Source: Pseudomonadota bacterium
Lineage (GTDB): Bacteria; Chloroflexota; UBA5177; JAJPKF01
Assembly (NCBI GenBank): GCA_021323865.1
Contig: JAJPKF010000020.1
Location: forward strand, 124,001 to 188,000
Direction: 5' to 3'
DNA: 64,000 nucleotides
The notes under the pieces: generated by a model
Told to the model about the DNA's origin: nothing
What the model saw: only the letters and a program-made list of their open reading frames with translations
The model's database searches: none
In this document: positions 52,337-62,026 of the stretch, one piece after another
Layout: every line of letters starts with the position of its first letter
Position numbering within the stretch: the stretch's first letter is position 1
Program-made: the position numbers and the translations under genes

Positions 52337-53443
52337 ATGACCACGAAACGCGACTACTACGAGGTTCTCGGGCTCCCGCGAGATGCGTCCGATGCCGACA
52401 TCAAGAAGGCCTTCCGTGCTCGAGCCCGGCAGCACCATCCCGACGTCAATAAGGAACCGGGCGCCGAGATGCGGTTCAAGGAGATCAACGAGGCCTATGA
52501 GGTCTTGAGCGATGCCGGAAAGCGGGCCACGTATGACCGCTTTGGGCACGCGGGCCTGGGATCTGCCGGGTTCCAGTCCTACTCTTCCCCATTTGACGGT
52601 TTCGCCGACATCTTTGATCAGTTTTTCGGCACTGCCGGGCGCCGAAGTCAGCGGGGCCCACAGCGGGGATCTGACCTTCGGTATGACCTGGAAATAAGCT
52701 TCGAAGAGGCGGTATTCGGAGGAGAGCGCGCCATTCGGATACCGGCCCTCCGAACCTGCGACCGATGCGACGGCTCAGGCGCCGAGCCCAATTCTGAGCC
52801 CACAGTTTGCCCCATCTGTCACGGCTCTGGAGAGATTCGACGTGTTCAGCAGTCCGTCTTCGGACAGTTCGTGAACGTGGTCATGTGCGACCGGTGCCAA
52901 GGTGAGGGACGGGTCCCTGGCGAGCCGTGCCAAAAGTGTCGTGGGCAGGGACGAGAGCGGGGAGTGCGAGAGGTGACCGTCAAGATTCCGGCAGGAGTCG
53001 ACAACGGTCAGCAAATCCGACTCTCGGGCGAGGGTGAGTCGGGACCGCGCGGCGGGCCGCCGGGTGACCTCTACGTCGTCCTCGAGGTCGCGGAGCACCC
53101 TCTCTTCCAGCGGGATGGCTTCGACATTCAGTATGAGATGCCCATAAACGTGGCTCAAGCGGCGCTCGGCGATGAGGTTGCCGTGCCGACGCTTGAAGGG
53201 TCGGAGAAGATCCGGGTGCCGGCGGGAACCCAGTCGGGGCACACCATCCGCCTGAGGGGTCGCGGCATCCCCTACCTTCGAGGCTCCGGCCGTGGCGACA
53301 TGTTTGTGATCGTGCGGGTGATGGTCCCGACAAAGCTCACCGACGAACAACGGGCCCATTTCCAAGCGCTTCTGGGAGGTCTTCAGCAAGAGAGCGAGGA
53401 GAAGAGCTTCTTCGAGAAGGTTAAGGAAGCGCTTGGCGGCTGA
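52337..53443 (+). CDS. dnaJ: chaperone DnaJ
   Basis: This 368-aa Hsp40 has a J domain (about 1-70) with [20 protein letters not shown] and the HPD triad in HHPDVNKE. It continues with a Gly/Phe region, four CxxCxGxG zinc repeats ([32 protein letters not shown]) and a C-terminal substrate domain ([20 protein letters not shown]). It works with DnaK, encoded elsewhere. It is 45 bp from grpE and overlaps prmA by 11 bp. Confidence 0.97.
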   Translation: MTTKRDYYEVLGLPRDASDADIKKAFRARARQHHPDVNKEPGAEMRFKEINEAYEVLSDAGKRATYDRFGHAGLGSAGFQSYSSPFDGFADIFDQFFGTAGRRSQRGPQRGSDLRYDLEISFEEAVFGGERAIRIPALRTCDRCDGSGAEPNSEPTVCPICHGSGEIRRVQQSVFGQFVNVVMCDRCQGEGRVPGEPCQKCRGQGRERGVREVTVKIPAGVDNGQQIRLSGEGESGPRGGPPGDLYVVLEVAEHPLFQRDGFDIQYEMPINVAQAALGDEVAVPTLEGSEKIRVPAGTQSGHTIRLRGRGIPYLRGSGRGDMFVIVRVMVPTKLTDEQRAHFQALLGGLQQESEEKSFFEKVKEALGG

Positions 53444-54347
53444 GGCCGATGCTCCCGGCTGGCTCGAGTTCTCGGTTCGAGCAGGGGTTGAGGCGGTGGA
53501 TGCGATTTCGGAAGTGTTCCGGCGCCACGGCGCCCGCGGCGTGGCGGTCGAGCCGCAATTCGTTTCGGGTTCGGACGAAGGGTGGGAGGCTGGTCCCGAG
53601 TGTGTTCTCAAGGCGTATCTGCCCAGCGCTGGCACTGATTCGAGCGCCGAGTCGTCGATAGAAGAGGACCTGTGGCATCTGTCGGCCTTTGATCTCGCCC
53701 CGATCTCTCCGCTCCGCCGGCGTGTCGTGGTGGAGTCAGATTGGGCCAACGCCTGGAAGGAACACTTTCACCCCATCAGACTGGGGCGACACCTGGTCGT
53801 CAAGCCGTCGTGGCGGGAGCATTGGCCTCGGGCCGGCGACGTGGTGATCGAGCTGGATCCCGGAGTCGCCTTCGGGACCGGTCTACATCCGTCAACGGCC
53901 CTGATGATGGAAGCGTTGGAGGCTCGCGTCCAGTCGGGCGCCCGCGTTCTGGATGTGGGAACCGGCTCCGGAATACTAGCCATCGCCGCGGCCAAGTTGG
54001 GAGCTGGGACCGTTGTGGGAGTCGACACGGACGCCGTGTCCTGCCGGGTGGCTCGGGAGAACGCGACCCGAAACGGCGTTGCCGATCGACTCTCGATCGG
54101 CGAGGGGTCCATCGACGCTTCGTCAGGTGAATTCGACGTCATCGCCGCCAACATCATTGCCTCCGTTATCGCCGAGCTGGCTCCGGAGTTCGTTCGACGG
54201 ATGCGCGCAGAATCGGTGCTACTCGCGTCCGGCATCATCGCCGAGCGAGCAGACCTTGTTCGCCGTGCCTTTGAGAGCGCCAACCTGCGAATTCTGGAGC
54301 AGTCAAGTCGCGGCGACTGGCTCTGTCTTGCGGCCGCGGTCTCCTGA
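53433..54347 (+). CDS. prmA: ribosomal protein L11 methyltransferase
   Basis: This 304-aa SAM-dependent enzyme methylates L11. The N-terminal recognition domain (about 1-110, [20 protein letters not shown]) precedes a Rossmann methyltransferase with [14 protein letters not shown], motif [38 protein letters not shown] and [22 protein letters not shown] start; overlaps dnaJ, a common arrangement. rsmE follows. Confidence 0.94.
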   Translation: MAAEADAPGWLEFSVRAGVEAVDAISEVFRRHGARGVAVEPQFVSGSDEGWEAGPECVLKAYLPSAGTDSSAESSIEEDLWHLSAFDLAPISPLRRRVVVESDWANAWKEHFHPIRLGRHLVVKPSWREHWPRAGDVVIELDPGVAFGTGLHPSTALMMEALEARVQSGARVLDVGTGSGILAIAAAKLGAGTVVGVDTDAVSCRVARENATRNGVADRLSIGEGSIDASSGEFDVIAANIIASVIAELAPEFVRRMRAESVLLASGIIAERADLVRRAFESANLRILEQSSRGDWLCLAAAVS

Positions 54348-54363
54348 CTTAAGGACCCGTTCC

Positions 54364-55092
54364 TTGAAGGCCCAATATCGCTTCTTCGTACGACCGGAGT
54401 GCATCCGCGGCGGGCAGGTGGAGTTTCCTCATGCTCTCAGTGGCCAGATGGCCCGCGTGCTCCGTCTGTCGGAAGGCGACGAAGTCACCGTCCTGGACGG
54501 AACCGGCATGGAGTACGGGGTGATCCTGAGCCCGAGCCTGGCGACTGGATTGGTCACATGCCGGCGACAGAATGAGGCTGAGGCGCCGATCGGGGTCCAT
54601 CTCTTTGTCGCACTCCTGAAGTCGAGACGCATGGAGATTGTGCTCCAGAAGTGCACGGAAGTCGGCGTATCGGCCTTCACACCGATCCGCTCGGCCCGCT
54701 GTATCTCCACGAGCGACCGGCTCCCAAGGGAGCGCTACGAGACCATTGTTCGCGAGGCGGCCGAGCAGTCGGGCCGCGGGTGCCTGCCGGTCATCCACGA
54801 CACGATTGATCTCACGCGGGCGGTCGAGGCGGCGTCACCTGCCGTGATGCTGACCGGGAACGCTCCAATCAGATTTGACGAGGCTCTCCGGGCCAGCCCA
54901 AGGGCTGAGGTCCGGCTCTTCATCGGACCAGAGGGTGGATTCGCAGACGAAGAGATTACGCAAGCTGCGCGGGTGGGAATGGTGGCGGCGTCACTGGGAC
55001 CTCGAACCCTTCGAGCCGAAACCGCCGCAATCGCCGCCTCGGCCCTGGTGCTGCTGGGTCCTGGGGCCGGCGAGGCTAGTGACGAACGATGA
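54364..55092 (+). CDS. rsmE: 16S rRNA m3U1498 methyltransferase
   Basis: This 242-aa SPOUT-family enzyme methylates 16S rRNA U1498. It opens RFFVRPECIRGGQV and has ARVLRLSEGDEVTVLDGTG, ALLKSRRMEIVLQKCTEVGV, the knot motifs FIGPEGGFADEEI and SLGPRTLRAETAAIAA. The TTG at 54364 is chosen because AAGGA lies about 9 nt upstream; the longer frame from 54013 covers prmA. It is the last gene of the heat-shock operon and its 3' end overlaps the convergent L,D-transpeptidase by 17 bp. Confidence 0.94.
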   Translation: MKAQYRFFVRPECIRGGQVEFPHALSGQMARVLRLSEGDEVTVLDGTGMEYGVILSPSLATGLVTCRRQNEAEAPIGVHLFVALLKSRRMEIVLQKCTEVGVSAFTPIRSARCISTSDRLPRERYETIVREAAEQSGRGCLPVIHDTIDLTRAVEAASPAVMLTGNAPIRFDEALRASPRAEVRLFIGPEGGFADEEITQAARVGMVAASLGPRTLRAETAAIAASALVLLGPGAGEASDER

Positions 55093-56524
55093 CGGCAGTG
55101 CCGTCTGGGGCCCAGTAGAACAACCGGTAAGCGACATTGGCCGGGACATTTACGCAGCCGTGCGTACCGGTGTAGTTCTGTCCCGGCACGCCGCTGGCGC
55201 CGTTGCTCCCGGGGCCGAATACCGAACGCCATGGGGCGTCATGGATGTAATAGCCTCCCGCTCGGAAGAGCATGGCGTACTCAACCTTCGAGGGCGGATA
55301 CCAATCCCAGGAGCCCTTGGGAAACGGGCTGACGAACGTGAAGGGGTGATAGCGGCCCAAGATCGTGTAGTGTCCGACCGGGGTCGGCAGCCGGTGGTTG
55401 CCGGTGGTGACTAACGACGTCAGGAAGAGCTGCCGCCCCGAGTATGCCCACAGCCGCTGCTGTGAGAGGGAAACCACTATGCTCTTGTCGATGACCTGAA
55501 GCCCGGAATACTCCTTGACGGAGGAATTGCCGAAGGAGTCGGTAGTTCGCACAAAGAAGTTGTAGACGCCGGGCGGCACGATACGGCTCTGGTTGTCACG
55601 TCCATGCCAGGTGTAGTGGAGGATCTGGTTGGGCTTCGAGGAGGCGGTCTTCACGAGCCGAATCAGATGACCCTGGCTGCCGTAGATGCCGATCCGGATC
55701 TTCGAAGGGCGATTCACCGCGTAATTGAGGGTCATCGAGTTGTAGATGGGATTGAAGGCAAAGGTCGAGAAGCCGGCATTGGTGACCGTGGGTGGTGTGC
55801 TGTCGACCCTCACGGTGTAGGTCGAGGCTGGACTCCAGTTTCCGGCCCGATCTCGAGCACGAACGTCGAGGACGAAGGTTCCCGTGGGAACTGAGTGGAG
55901 CGCCAACGATGGCCGGCGGGTCATGAGATGCGGGGCGCTGGGTGTTTGGCCGGGAGGGCCGAAGGTATACCAATAGCCCACGATCCCCGAACCGCCATCG
56001 TGGCTCGACCAGCCAAACCGGACGGTGGAAGATCTACTCACCGTCCGCGGGCTGGGGTTGGTTGACGAGGATATTGTCGGAGCCGACGGAGGAACGGTAT
56101 CGATGCCGAAGGCAGTGCCCCCGACGAAGGCTTTCCATGGGCTGATCGACTTGCCGGTGAAGAATCTTGCCCACCACCGGTAGGTTCCGTTTCCGAGGTG
56201 TCGAAGCGTCAGGGATGGCTGTCCCGGCCGGCCTGACGCAGTCGGATTCCCCGATGGAGACGCGCCTCCGCGAACGAGCTGAACCTGCAGACGCTTCTGT
56301 GAGGTTAATCGGAAGCTGGCAACCGAGAATCGAACGCTGCTGGACTTGATCCAGCCAGCCGGACGAATTCTCCAGGTGTGCTGCGCGCTTATCTGACCCA
56401 GTCCTGTTGGTGGGGCCAGCGACGTTTGGAGGCCGGACTCAAACGGGCCGAGACCGGCGCTGTTGGCAGCAACCAATCCCAGGATGAGGGCGACAATGGC
56501 CGCTACTCCGGCCAGATACTTCAT
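55076..56524 (-). CDS. secreted L,D-transpeptidase (YkuD) with Ig-like domains
   Basis: This 482-aa exported protein has an N-terminal signal/anchor (YLAGVAAIVALILGLVAANS, about 3-22), two or three Ig-like regions (about 50-330, the last with the FlgD-like TWHGRDNQSRIVPPGVYNFF) and a C-terminal YkuD domain. Catalytic motif IHDAPWRS...GTHGCVNVP contains the active Cys. YkuD enzymes form L,D-peptidoglycan cross-links or anchor proteins to the wall. GAGG is 7 nt before the ATG at 56524. Confidence 0.92.
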   Translation of the reverse strand: MKYLAGVAAIVALILGLVAANSAGLGPFESGLQTSLAPPTGLGQISAQHTWRIRPAGWIKSSSVRFSVASFRLTSQKRLQVQLVRGGASPSGNPTASGRPGQPSLTLRHLGNGTYRWWARFFTGKSISPWKAFVGGTAFGIDTVPPSAPTISSSTNPSPRTVSRSSTVRFGWSSHDGGSGIVGYWYTFGPPGQTPSAPHLMTRRPSLALHSVPTGTFVLDVRARDRAGNWSPASTYTVRVDSTPPTVTNAGFSTFAFNPIYNSMTLNYAVNRPSKIRIGIYGSQGHLIRLVKTASSKPNQILHYTWHGRDNQSRIVPPGVYNFFVRTTDSFGNSSVKEYSGLQVIDKSIVVSLSQQRLWAYSGRQLFLTSLVTTGNHRLPTPVGHYTILGRYHPFTFVSPFPKGSWDWYPPSKVEYAMLFRAGGYYIHDAPWRSVFGPGSNGASGVPGQNYTGTHGCVNVPANVAYRLFYWAPDGTAVIVRH

Positions 56525-56754
56525 GGACGTGCCTCGCGGGGGAAAAGGGCGGGCAGAACGGTCGCCGGCGTACTTCCCATTCCCACTCAAGGATAGCCGT
56601 TGAGCGATCTGTTCACTGCCGGGAATGCGGCCCGGGATGGCGTCTCTGCACGGGAGCCGCGAGCGACTCTGGTCCCTGAATTCGGGCGGGTTGCCGCTCC
56701 ATTCGGCCTGGCCACATTGGTACCATATATGGATATTCGCTAGACAACTCGGGG
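56525..56754. other. divergent intergenic region between L,D-transpeptidase and MFS genes
   Basis: About 230 bp holding both 5' ends. On the plus strand TTGGTA (56717-56722) and TAGACA (56741-56746) with an 18-bp spacer form a plausible promoter for the MFS gene, whose GTG lies 8 nt after the -10. Nothing else is recognisable. Confidence 0.4.
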
Positions 56755-58854
56755 GTGCGCTTGCCTCCAGGTGCTGCGGGCGGAGCCGGCGCGGCCGCTC
56801 CGTTCGCTCTCATGGTTCCGTTCTCGATCTTCCTGATCTCGAACGTGGCAATACTTGCCGTCTGGATTGCCCGTCAAAAGGTCAGCGACGACGCCATCCG
56901 CCAGCTGTGGCAGCAGCTCGCCAGCCTGTGGAAAGGTAACCCGGAGCTTCACGAGCTGATTGCATCGGGCCGCCCTATTGATCCCGACGCCCTCGCGAAT
57001 GCAGACGCCGAGACGAGGGCGGACGTGTCGACGGCCCTCGATCTCTGCGACGCGCTCGGCGGGCTGGCCATGCGCTTTGGGGCGGATCGGTCAACCCTCT
57101 TCTCACTCTGGCCCATCGATCGGATGTGGGCGTCGCTACGGCCCGTCGTGGAGCGCGAGCGGGCGACCAATCCCATCGCATACGCCCGCTTTGAGCGGGC
57201 GGTTGCCGTTCACGAGCGCTATTCGGGCAGGCTTGCCGCGGAAGCACGCGGTGAGTCCAACGTTCTGCTCGTCACCATAGCCGTAGGCATCGCCGTATTC
57301 ATCTATGCCCTCGATCAGACCATCGTTGCCAGCGCGTTGCCCACGATCGTGAGTCAGCTTCAGGGCATCTCGCTGTATGGATGGGTCTTTTCCGCCTACA
57401 CCATCGCCGCGACGGCGATGACGCTCTTGTACGGGCGTCTGGCGGATCTCACCAGCCGGCGAACGCTCTTCATCATTGCCATGTCCGGCTTCCTCTTCGG
57501 CTCGATCCTCTGCGGGTTCGCTCCGAACATGCCCCTGCTGGTGGGATTCCGGGCCATACAGGGACTGTTCGGAGGGGCCACCTTCCCGCTGGCGATCGGC
57601 ATCATTGCCGACACATATCCCATCGAGCGTCGCGCCCAGGGATTCGCGATCGTGCCCACGACCTTCGCCATCGCCAGCGTCACCGGACCGCTTGCTGGGG
57701 GCTTCCTGGCTCAGTCAGTCGGCTGGCGCTGGATCTTCTTTGTCAACATTCCGGTGGTCTTAAGCGCCATCTCGCTCCTGCTCTACACGTACAAGGCCCG
57801 CCCACAGCAGGGGCACTTTCGTCTGCGCGATCTCGATTACCCAGGCATCGTTTTGCTGTTTGGCGGCTTGGTCACTCTCCTTATCGCGCTCACCACGGGT
57901 GGGAACGACTGGGATTGGGCCTCTTGGGAAGAGGTGGTCATGCTCGTCGCAGGAGCCACCATGCTGGTGTTGTTCGGCTACGTGGAGCTGCACACAACCT
58001 CGAGGCGCCCGCTGCTGCCTCTAAGAATCCTCAAGCACCGCGGCCTTGGCGGGGCACTCTTGACCGTTTCTCTGCTTGCCTGGGTTACCACCTCACTGAT
58101 CCTGTTCATGCCGGAGTACGCTCAAGCCGGCCTGATGGCAGACGCTCAAGGCGCGGGTCTGATCCTCATTCCCTTGATGCTGACGTGGGCCACGACGGCC
58201 AACATTGCGGTTCGATTTGGGCAGCGGCGGGGATTCCGCAACGTGGCTCTGGTCGGCGTGCCGCCCATCATCCTGGGACTGATCTACATCTACTTCATGC
58301 ATTACGGGTTTGACGCGTGGACGGTCGCTCCGGGACTGGCTCTCGTGGGACTGGGGGCCGGAATGATCAACCCGAACATGTTGGTTCTTGCCCAGTCCAG
58401 CTTGTCGGACCGAGATCAGGGTTTGGCCGGAGGTCTCGGAAACGTGGCCATGAGCCTCTCTGCAGCGATCGCGGCCGCCAGCCTCTCCGCCTTTCAGACC
58501 TGGAGACTCGAAGGGTATGCGCAGCTCAGCAGTGTTACCAACGCTTCTCAGCTTCTGAGCCCGTTTGGCCGCTTCTGGTTGGCCGGCATCTTCGGTCAGA
58601 TCTGGGTTGGCCACCTGCAGCGGTGGCTGACGCTTTCGATTCACGATGTGTTCGTGGTGGCCCTGATCCCGGCCGCCGGACTCGGACTCTGGTTGTGGCT
58701 TCGAGTGCCGAGCAATGCCTTGGTCCGCGAGATCCGGCTTCCACCACTCGGTGCTCCTCCCCCGACCGGGCCGCAACCGGGACACGGTGAGGCTGCGCCG
58801 CCCCAGCCGGTACCTGTCCCCAGCGGCTCGCCCGCATCAGCTTCCGCGGACTAA
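56755..58854 (+). CDS. MFS (DHA2/EmrB-type) transporter with N-terminal extra domain
   Basis: This 699-aa protein is unusually long for an EmrB/QacA-type 14-segment pump. Residues about 1-165 form an added module: one membrane segment (FSIFLISNVAILAVWIARQ) and a soluble helical part (QLWQQLASLWKGNPELHEL, ERERATNPIAYARFERAV) resembling small membrane proteins of the DUF4760 type (uncertain). The MFS part starts near 168 and has the DHA2 opening ALDQTIVASALPTIVSQL, the GRLADLTSRR loop and the segment-5 motif TGPLAGGFLAQSVGWRWIFF. The C terminus is Pro-rich. Probably a drug or metabolite exporter. GTG start. Confidence 0.88.
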   Translation: MRLPPGAAGGAGAAAPFALMVPFSIFLISNVAILAVWIARQKVSDDAIRQLWQQLASLWKGNPELHELIASGRPIDPDALANADAETRADVSTALDLCDALGGLAMRFGADRSTLFSLWPIDRMWASLRPVVERERATNPIAYARFERAVAVHERYSGRLAAEARGESNVLLVTIAVGIAVFIYALDQTIVASALPTIVSQLQGISLYGWVFSAYTIAATAMTLLYGRLADLTSRRTLFIIAMSGFLFGSILCGFAPNMPLLVGFRAIQGLFGGATFPLAIGIIADTYPIERRAQGFAIVPTTFAIASVTGPLAGGFLAQSVGWRWIFFVNIPVVLSAISLLLYTYKARPQQGHFRLRDLDYPGIVLLFGGLVTLLIALTTGGNDWDWASWEEVVMLVAGATMLVLFGYVELHTTSRRPLLPLRILKHRGLGGALLTVSLLAWVTTSLILFMPEYAQAGLMADAQGAGLILIPLMLTWATTANIAVRFGQRRGFRNVALVGVPPIILGLIYIYFMHYGFDAWTVAPGLALVGLGAGMINPNMLVLAQSSLSDRDQGLAGGLGNVAMSLSAAIAAASLSAFQTWRLEGYAQLSSVTNASQLLSPFGRFWLAGIFGQIWVGHLQRWLTLSIHDVFVVALIPAAGLGLWLWLRVPSNALVREIRLPPLGAPPPTGPQPGHGEAAPPQPVPVPSGSPASASAD

Positions 58855-58865
58855 GCCGCTGGTCC

Positions 58866-59255
58866 ATGGGGGCAGGCCTCAGCCCCGAACCTGGAAACGC
58901 CGACGAGCTGCTGGCTGCGTGTCCGTTCTGTCGAATTGCAGCGGGTCTGGCCCCAGCCGAGGTTGTGGCGTCATCTGAAGAATACCTAGTCATCCGCGAC
59001 TTGCGGCCACAAGCACCCGTGCACCTGCTCGCATTGCCCAGGCGGCATGTGCGAGATATCGCCCAGATGTCGGCCGGCGACCCTGAGTCGCTCGGGCGGC
59101 TGGTCAACTTTGCAGTTGCGACCGCACGAAGCGAGGGGCTAGACGTGGATGGATTCCGGCTGGTGGTCAATACGGGGCTGAATGGCGGCCAAACGGTCGA
59201 CCACCTGCACATCCATGTGCTCGGAGGTCGTCGGCTCGGCTGGCCACCCGGGTGA
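58866..59255 (+). CDS. HIT family protein (histidine triad hydrolase)
   Basis: This 129-aa histidine-triad nucleotide hydrolase/transferase of the HINT type has the triad in VDHLHIHVLGG near residues 113-123, the N-terminal CPFCRIAAGLAPAEVV and HLLALPRRHVRDI. These enzymes hydrolyse adenosine phosphoramidates or related nucleotides. It follows the MFS gene by 11 bp and overlaps rsmI (GTGA), so it may belong to the rsmI-tatD transcript. Confidence 0.93.
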   Translation: MGAGLSPEPGNADELLAACPFCRIAAGLAPAEVVASSEEYLVIRDLRPQAPVHLLALPRRHVRDIAQMSAGDPESLGRLVNFAVATARSEGLDVDGFRLVVNTGLNGGQTVDHLHIHVLGGRRLGWPPG

Positions 59256-60091
59256 GCCATGCGCTGATCGTCGTTCCGACGCCCATCGGCAATCTGGAGG
59301 ACATGACAATTCGCGGCCTCAGGGTTCTTGGCGAGGTGGGACATGTGGCGGCCGAGGACACCCGTCACGCCACGGTTCTCCTGAATCACTATCAGCTTCG
59401 AAAGCGGATGGTGGCATATCACCAGCACAACAAGCGTTCGGCGATTCCCCGCATCTTGCAGCTGCTCGAGGTGGAGGACGTGGCGCTCGTCTCGGATGCG
59501 GGGATGCCCGCGATTGCCGATCCGGGATGGGAACTGATCCGTGCGGCCTTGCGTGCCGGTTACCGAGTCGAAGTTTTGCCCGGCCCCAGCGCGGTCACGA
59601 CGGCGGTCGCCCTTGCCGCCCTGCCCGCTCGTGGATTCGTATTCCTGGGCTATCTCCCTCGTCGGGCGGCTGAAGCCCGCAGGCGGCTGGCGGAGGTGGC
59701 TGATCTCGAATACAGCCTGGTCTTCTTTGAAGCTCCGCACCGGGTCTTGAAGACGGCGCAGGCACTGCTCGGCGCCTTGGGTAATCGCGACGTCGTCGCT
59801 GTCCGGGAGCTGTCCAAGATCCACGAGGAGGCCATCCGTACCGACCTGACTGATCTGGCTCGCCGCCTGGAGGAGAGCGAGGCTCGAGGCGAGTGGACTT
59901 TCGTCGTAGGGCCCTCCGTCCATGGAACTCAGATGCCGGACGACCAGGCGATCGAGCGTGCGCTCTTGCGTCTCCTTGCTTCCGGGATGACGGGCCGAGA
60001 CGCGGTCGCTCAGACGGCTCGTGACCTACATCTCGCACGAGGGCACGTTTACTCGATCTACTTGCGGATGAACCGTGATGAACGGGCTTGA
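59252..60091 (+). CDS. rsmI: 16S rRNA 2'-O-ribose C1402 methyltransferase
   Basis: This 279-aa tetrapyrrole-methylase-fold enzyme has VVPTPIGNLEDMTIRGL, VAAEDTRHATVLLNHY, LVSDAGMPAIADPGWELI, VLPGPSAVTTAVALA and FFEAPHRVLKT. The start GTG overlaps the HIT gene stop. Length is normal for RsmI. Confidence 0.95.
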   Translation: MSHALIVVPTPIGNLEDMTIRGLRVLGEVGHVAAEDTRHATVLLNHYQLRKRMVAYHQHNKRSAIPRILQLLEVEDVALVSDAGMPAIADPGWELIRAALRAGYRVEVLPGPSAVTTAVALAALPARGFVFLGYLPRRAAEARRRLAEVADLEYSLVFFEAPHRVLKTAQALLGALGNRDVVAVRELSKIHEEAIRTDLTDLARRLEESEARGEWTFVVGPSVHGTQMPDDQAIERALLRLLASGMTGRDAVAQTARDLHLARGHVYSIYLRMNRDERA

Positions 60092-60127
60092 GGTGGACGC
60101 GGGGACTACGCGGCGCAGTGTTCACCG

Positions 60128-60898
60128 ATGAGCACCGACGGAAGGCTTGTGGACACCCATGCGCACCTGGACGACGAGGCCTTCGACGGCGACCGCTCGG
60201 GCGTCGTTGAGAGGGCGGTCGAGTCGGGCGTCAGCGTTGTTCTCTCAGTCGGGGTCGATCTGGCCTCCAGTCGACGAGCCGTTGAGATGTCAACCGAGCA
60301 CCCTTCGGTTGAGGCGGCAATCGGCATCCATCCGTCCCACGCCGATGTCTTCCTCCAAGAGTGGGCGGGAATACAGACGCTGCTGACGACCGGCCACGTT
60401 CGGGCCATCGGCGAGATCGGCTTGGATTACTTTCGGTGTCGGGTCTCAGCCGCCGTACAACGGCGAGCGTTCCGAGCCCAGCTTGCGACCGCGTCGGAAG
60501 TAGATCTGCCGGTCGTCGTGCATGATAGAGAGGCACATGAAGACGTGCTGGAGGATTTGGAGGAGTTCCGACCGCGGGGTGTCCTTCACTGTTTTTCGGG
60601 TGGGATGAGGATGGCCGAACGGGCGATCGAGTTGGGTATGTTCGTTTCGGTAGCGGGTAACATCACCTATCCCAAGTCCAGCTCTCTTCGGGATGTGATT
60701 CGGGAGCTGCCCGAACCGTCCCTGCTGGCGGAGACGGACGCACCCTTTCTCAGTCCCCGGCGCACGCGAGGACGACGAAACGAACCCGCCAATGTTCGAG
60801 ATGTAGTCGAGGAGATGGCTCGACTCCGGCAGGTCTCTTTTGATCAGGCGGCTTCCTCCACGAGTCGGAACGCGGCGCGACTGTTTCGGTGGTCCTGA
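60128..60898 (+). CDS. TatD family metal-dependent hydrolase
   Basis: This 256-aa TIM-barrel hydrolase has the metal site DTHAHLDDEAFDGD near residues 9-22, IGIHPSHAD, AIGEIGLDYF, VVVHDREAHEDVL, HCFSGGMRMAERA and AETDAPFLSPRRTRG. TatD enzymes are DNases/3'-exonucleases or related phosphoesterases. It is 36 bp after rsmI and 4 bp before the polyprenyl synthetase gene. Confidence 0.94.
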   Translation: MSTDGRLVDTHAHLDDEAFDGDRSGVVERAVESGVSVVLSVGVDLASSRRAVEMSTEHPSVEAAIGIHPSHADVFLQEWAGIQTLLTTGHVRAIGEIGLDYFRCRVSAAVQRRAFRAQLATASEVDLPVVVHDREAHEDVLEDLEEFRPRGVLHCFSGGMRMAERAIELGMFVSVAGNITYPKSSSLRDVIRELPEPSLLAETDAPFLSPRRTRGRRNEPANVRDVVEEMARLRQVSFDQAASSTSRNAARLFRWS

Positions 60899-60902
60899 CC
60901 CT

Positions 60903-61862
60903 GTGACCGATACGCGCCTGCTTTTCGCTCCCGTTGCCTCCGGTCTGGCCGGCGTCGAGCGGTGCATCCTAGCTTCGGCGGACGGCCAGCACCCCATGCT
61001 GGGCGAGGCTCTTCGGTACGTCTTCGATACGCGGGGCAAGCGTCTGCGTCCGGCGCTCGTCCTCTTGTCCGGAGCGCTTGGCGACTACGACGAAGACCGT
61101 CTCATCCTGCTGGCGTCCTCCCTCGAGGTCGTTCACACGGCGAGCCTAGTTCACGACGACACCATTGACGAAGCGATGACCCGTCGGGGGATCACGACGC
61201 TGAACAGCGTGTGGGACCGGCACACGGCGATCGTCACCGGCGATTTCCTTTTCGCCAAGTCGGCCGAGCTGGCCTCGAAGATGAACAGCGTTCGGATCAT
61301 GCGCATGCTGAGCGAAACGGTCATGGCCATGTGCTCCGGTGAGATGAGACAGCACGCCGCCACCAACAATTGGGAGATCTCCGTGGAGGAGTATCTCGAA
61401 AGAATCGGCGCGAAGACGGCGAGCTTGTTTGCGATGTGTTGCGCCGGGGCGGGCGTCACCACGGGTCAGTCCGAGGCCCACATCGAAGCGCTCTACACAT
61501 ATGGGTTCAATGTCGGGCTGGCTTTCCAGATCGTTGACGACATTCTGGACTTCGTGGCGGATGAGGTCGCCATCGGAAAGCCAGCCGGCAATGATCTTCG
61601 CCATGGAACCATCACACTTCCGGCCATCTTGTTTATGCAGAAGCTACCCCATGGAGCGCCGCTTCGGCAGCGCCTTCAACATGGCGAGGATAGTGAGCTG
61701 GCCGCCGACTTGATTCGGGAGTCGGGAGCATTGGCCGAAGCGCGAGAATTCGCGCGCCGAGCATCCTCAGAGGCCATTCAGGCTCTGGCGGCCTTCTCCG
61801 GTGGGGAAGCCAAGGCGTCTCTTGTCGAGATCGCCCAGTACCTTCCAGCCCGCTCGGTCTAG
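60903..61862 (+). CDS. polyprenyl (all-trans) diphosphate synthase
   Basis: This 319-aa isoprenyl synthase condenses IPP units to a long-chain trans-polyprenyl diphosphate for quinone side chains. Both Asp-rich motifs are present: HDDTIDEAMTRR (FARM, near residues 75-86) and QIVDDILDFVAD (SARM), plus RYVFDTRGKRLRPALVLLS and LRHGTITLPAI. The GTG at 60903, 4 bp after the tatD stop, gives the usual start; the frame from 60840 overlaps tatD. Confidence 0.94.
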   Translation: MTDTRLLFAPVASGLAGVERCILASADGQHPMLGEALRYVFDTRGKRLRPALVLLSGALGDYDEDRLILLASSLEVVHTASLVHDDTIDEAMTRRGITTLNSVWDRHTAIVTGDFLFAKSAELASKMNSVRIMRMLSETVMAMCSGEMRQHAATNNWEISVEEYLERIGAKTASLFAMCCAGAGVTTGQSEAHIEALYTYGFNVGLAFQIVDDILDFVADEVAIGKPAGNDLRHGTITLPAILFMQKLPHGAPLRQRLQHGEDSELAADLIRESGALAEAREFARRASSEAIQALAAFSGGEAKASLVEIAQYLPARSV

Positions 61863-62026
61863 GGTCCGGCTCCGCTGCTCCCACAAGAAATTGGAGCGGC
61901 AAATCTCATGGGCGCTCAGCCCTAGCGCCTCCCCTGAGCTCAGCGCTGCTCTTCTACGGTGTTGCATTTCACCTGCTCGACCGTCGATACTCATGACAAG
62001 GTTCAAGGCAAGCGCCCGGGAGAGGT

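Noticed and set aside
57381-58313. 310-codon plus-strand frame
   Set aside because: Out-of-frame shadow of the MFS gene, Arg/His-rich translation typical of high-GC shadow frames.
58535-59923. 462-codon minus-strand frame
   Set aside because: Antisense to the MFS, HIT and rsmI genes, all of which have clear family motifs on the plus strand.
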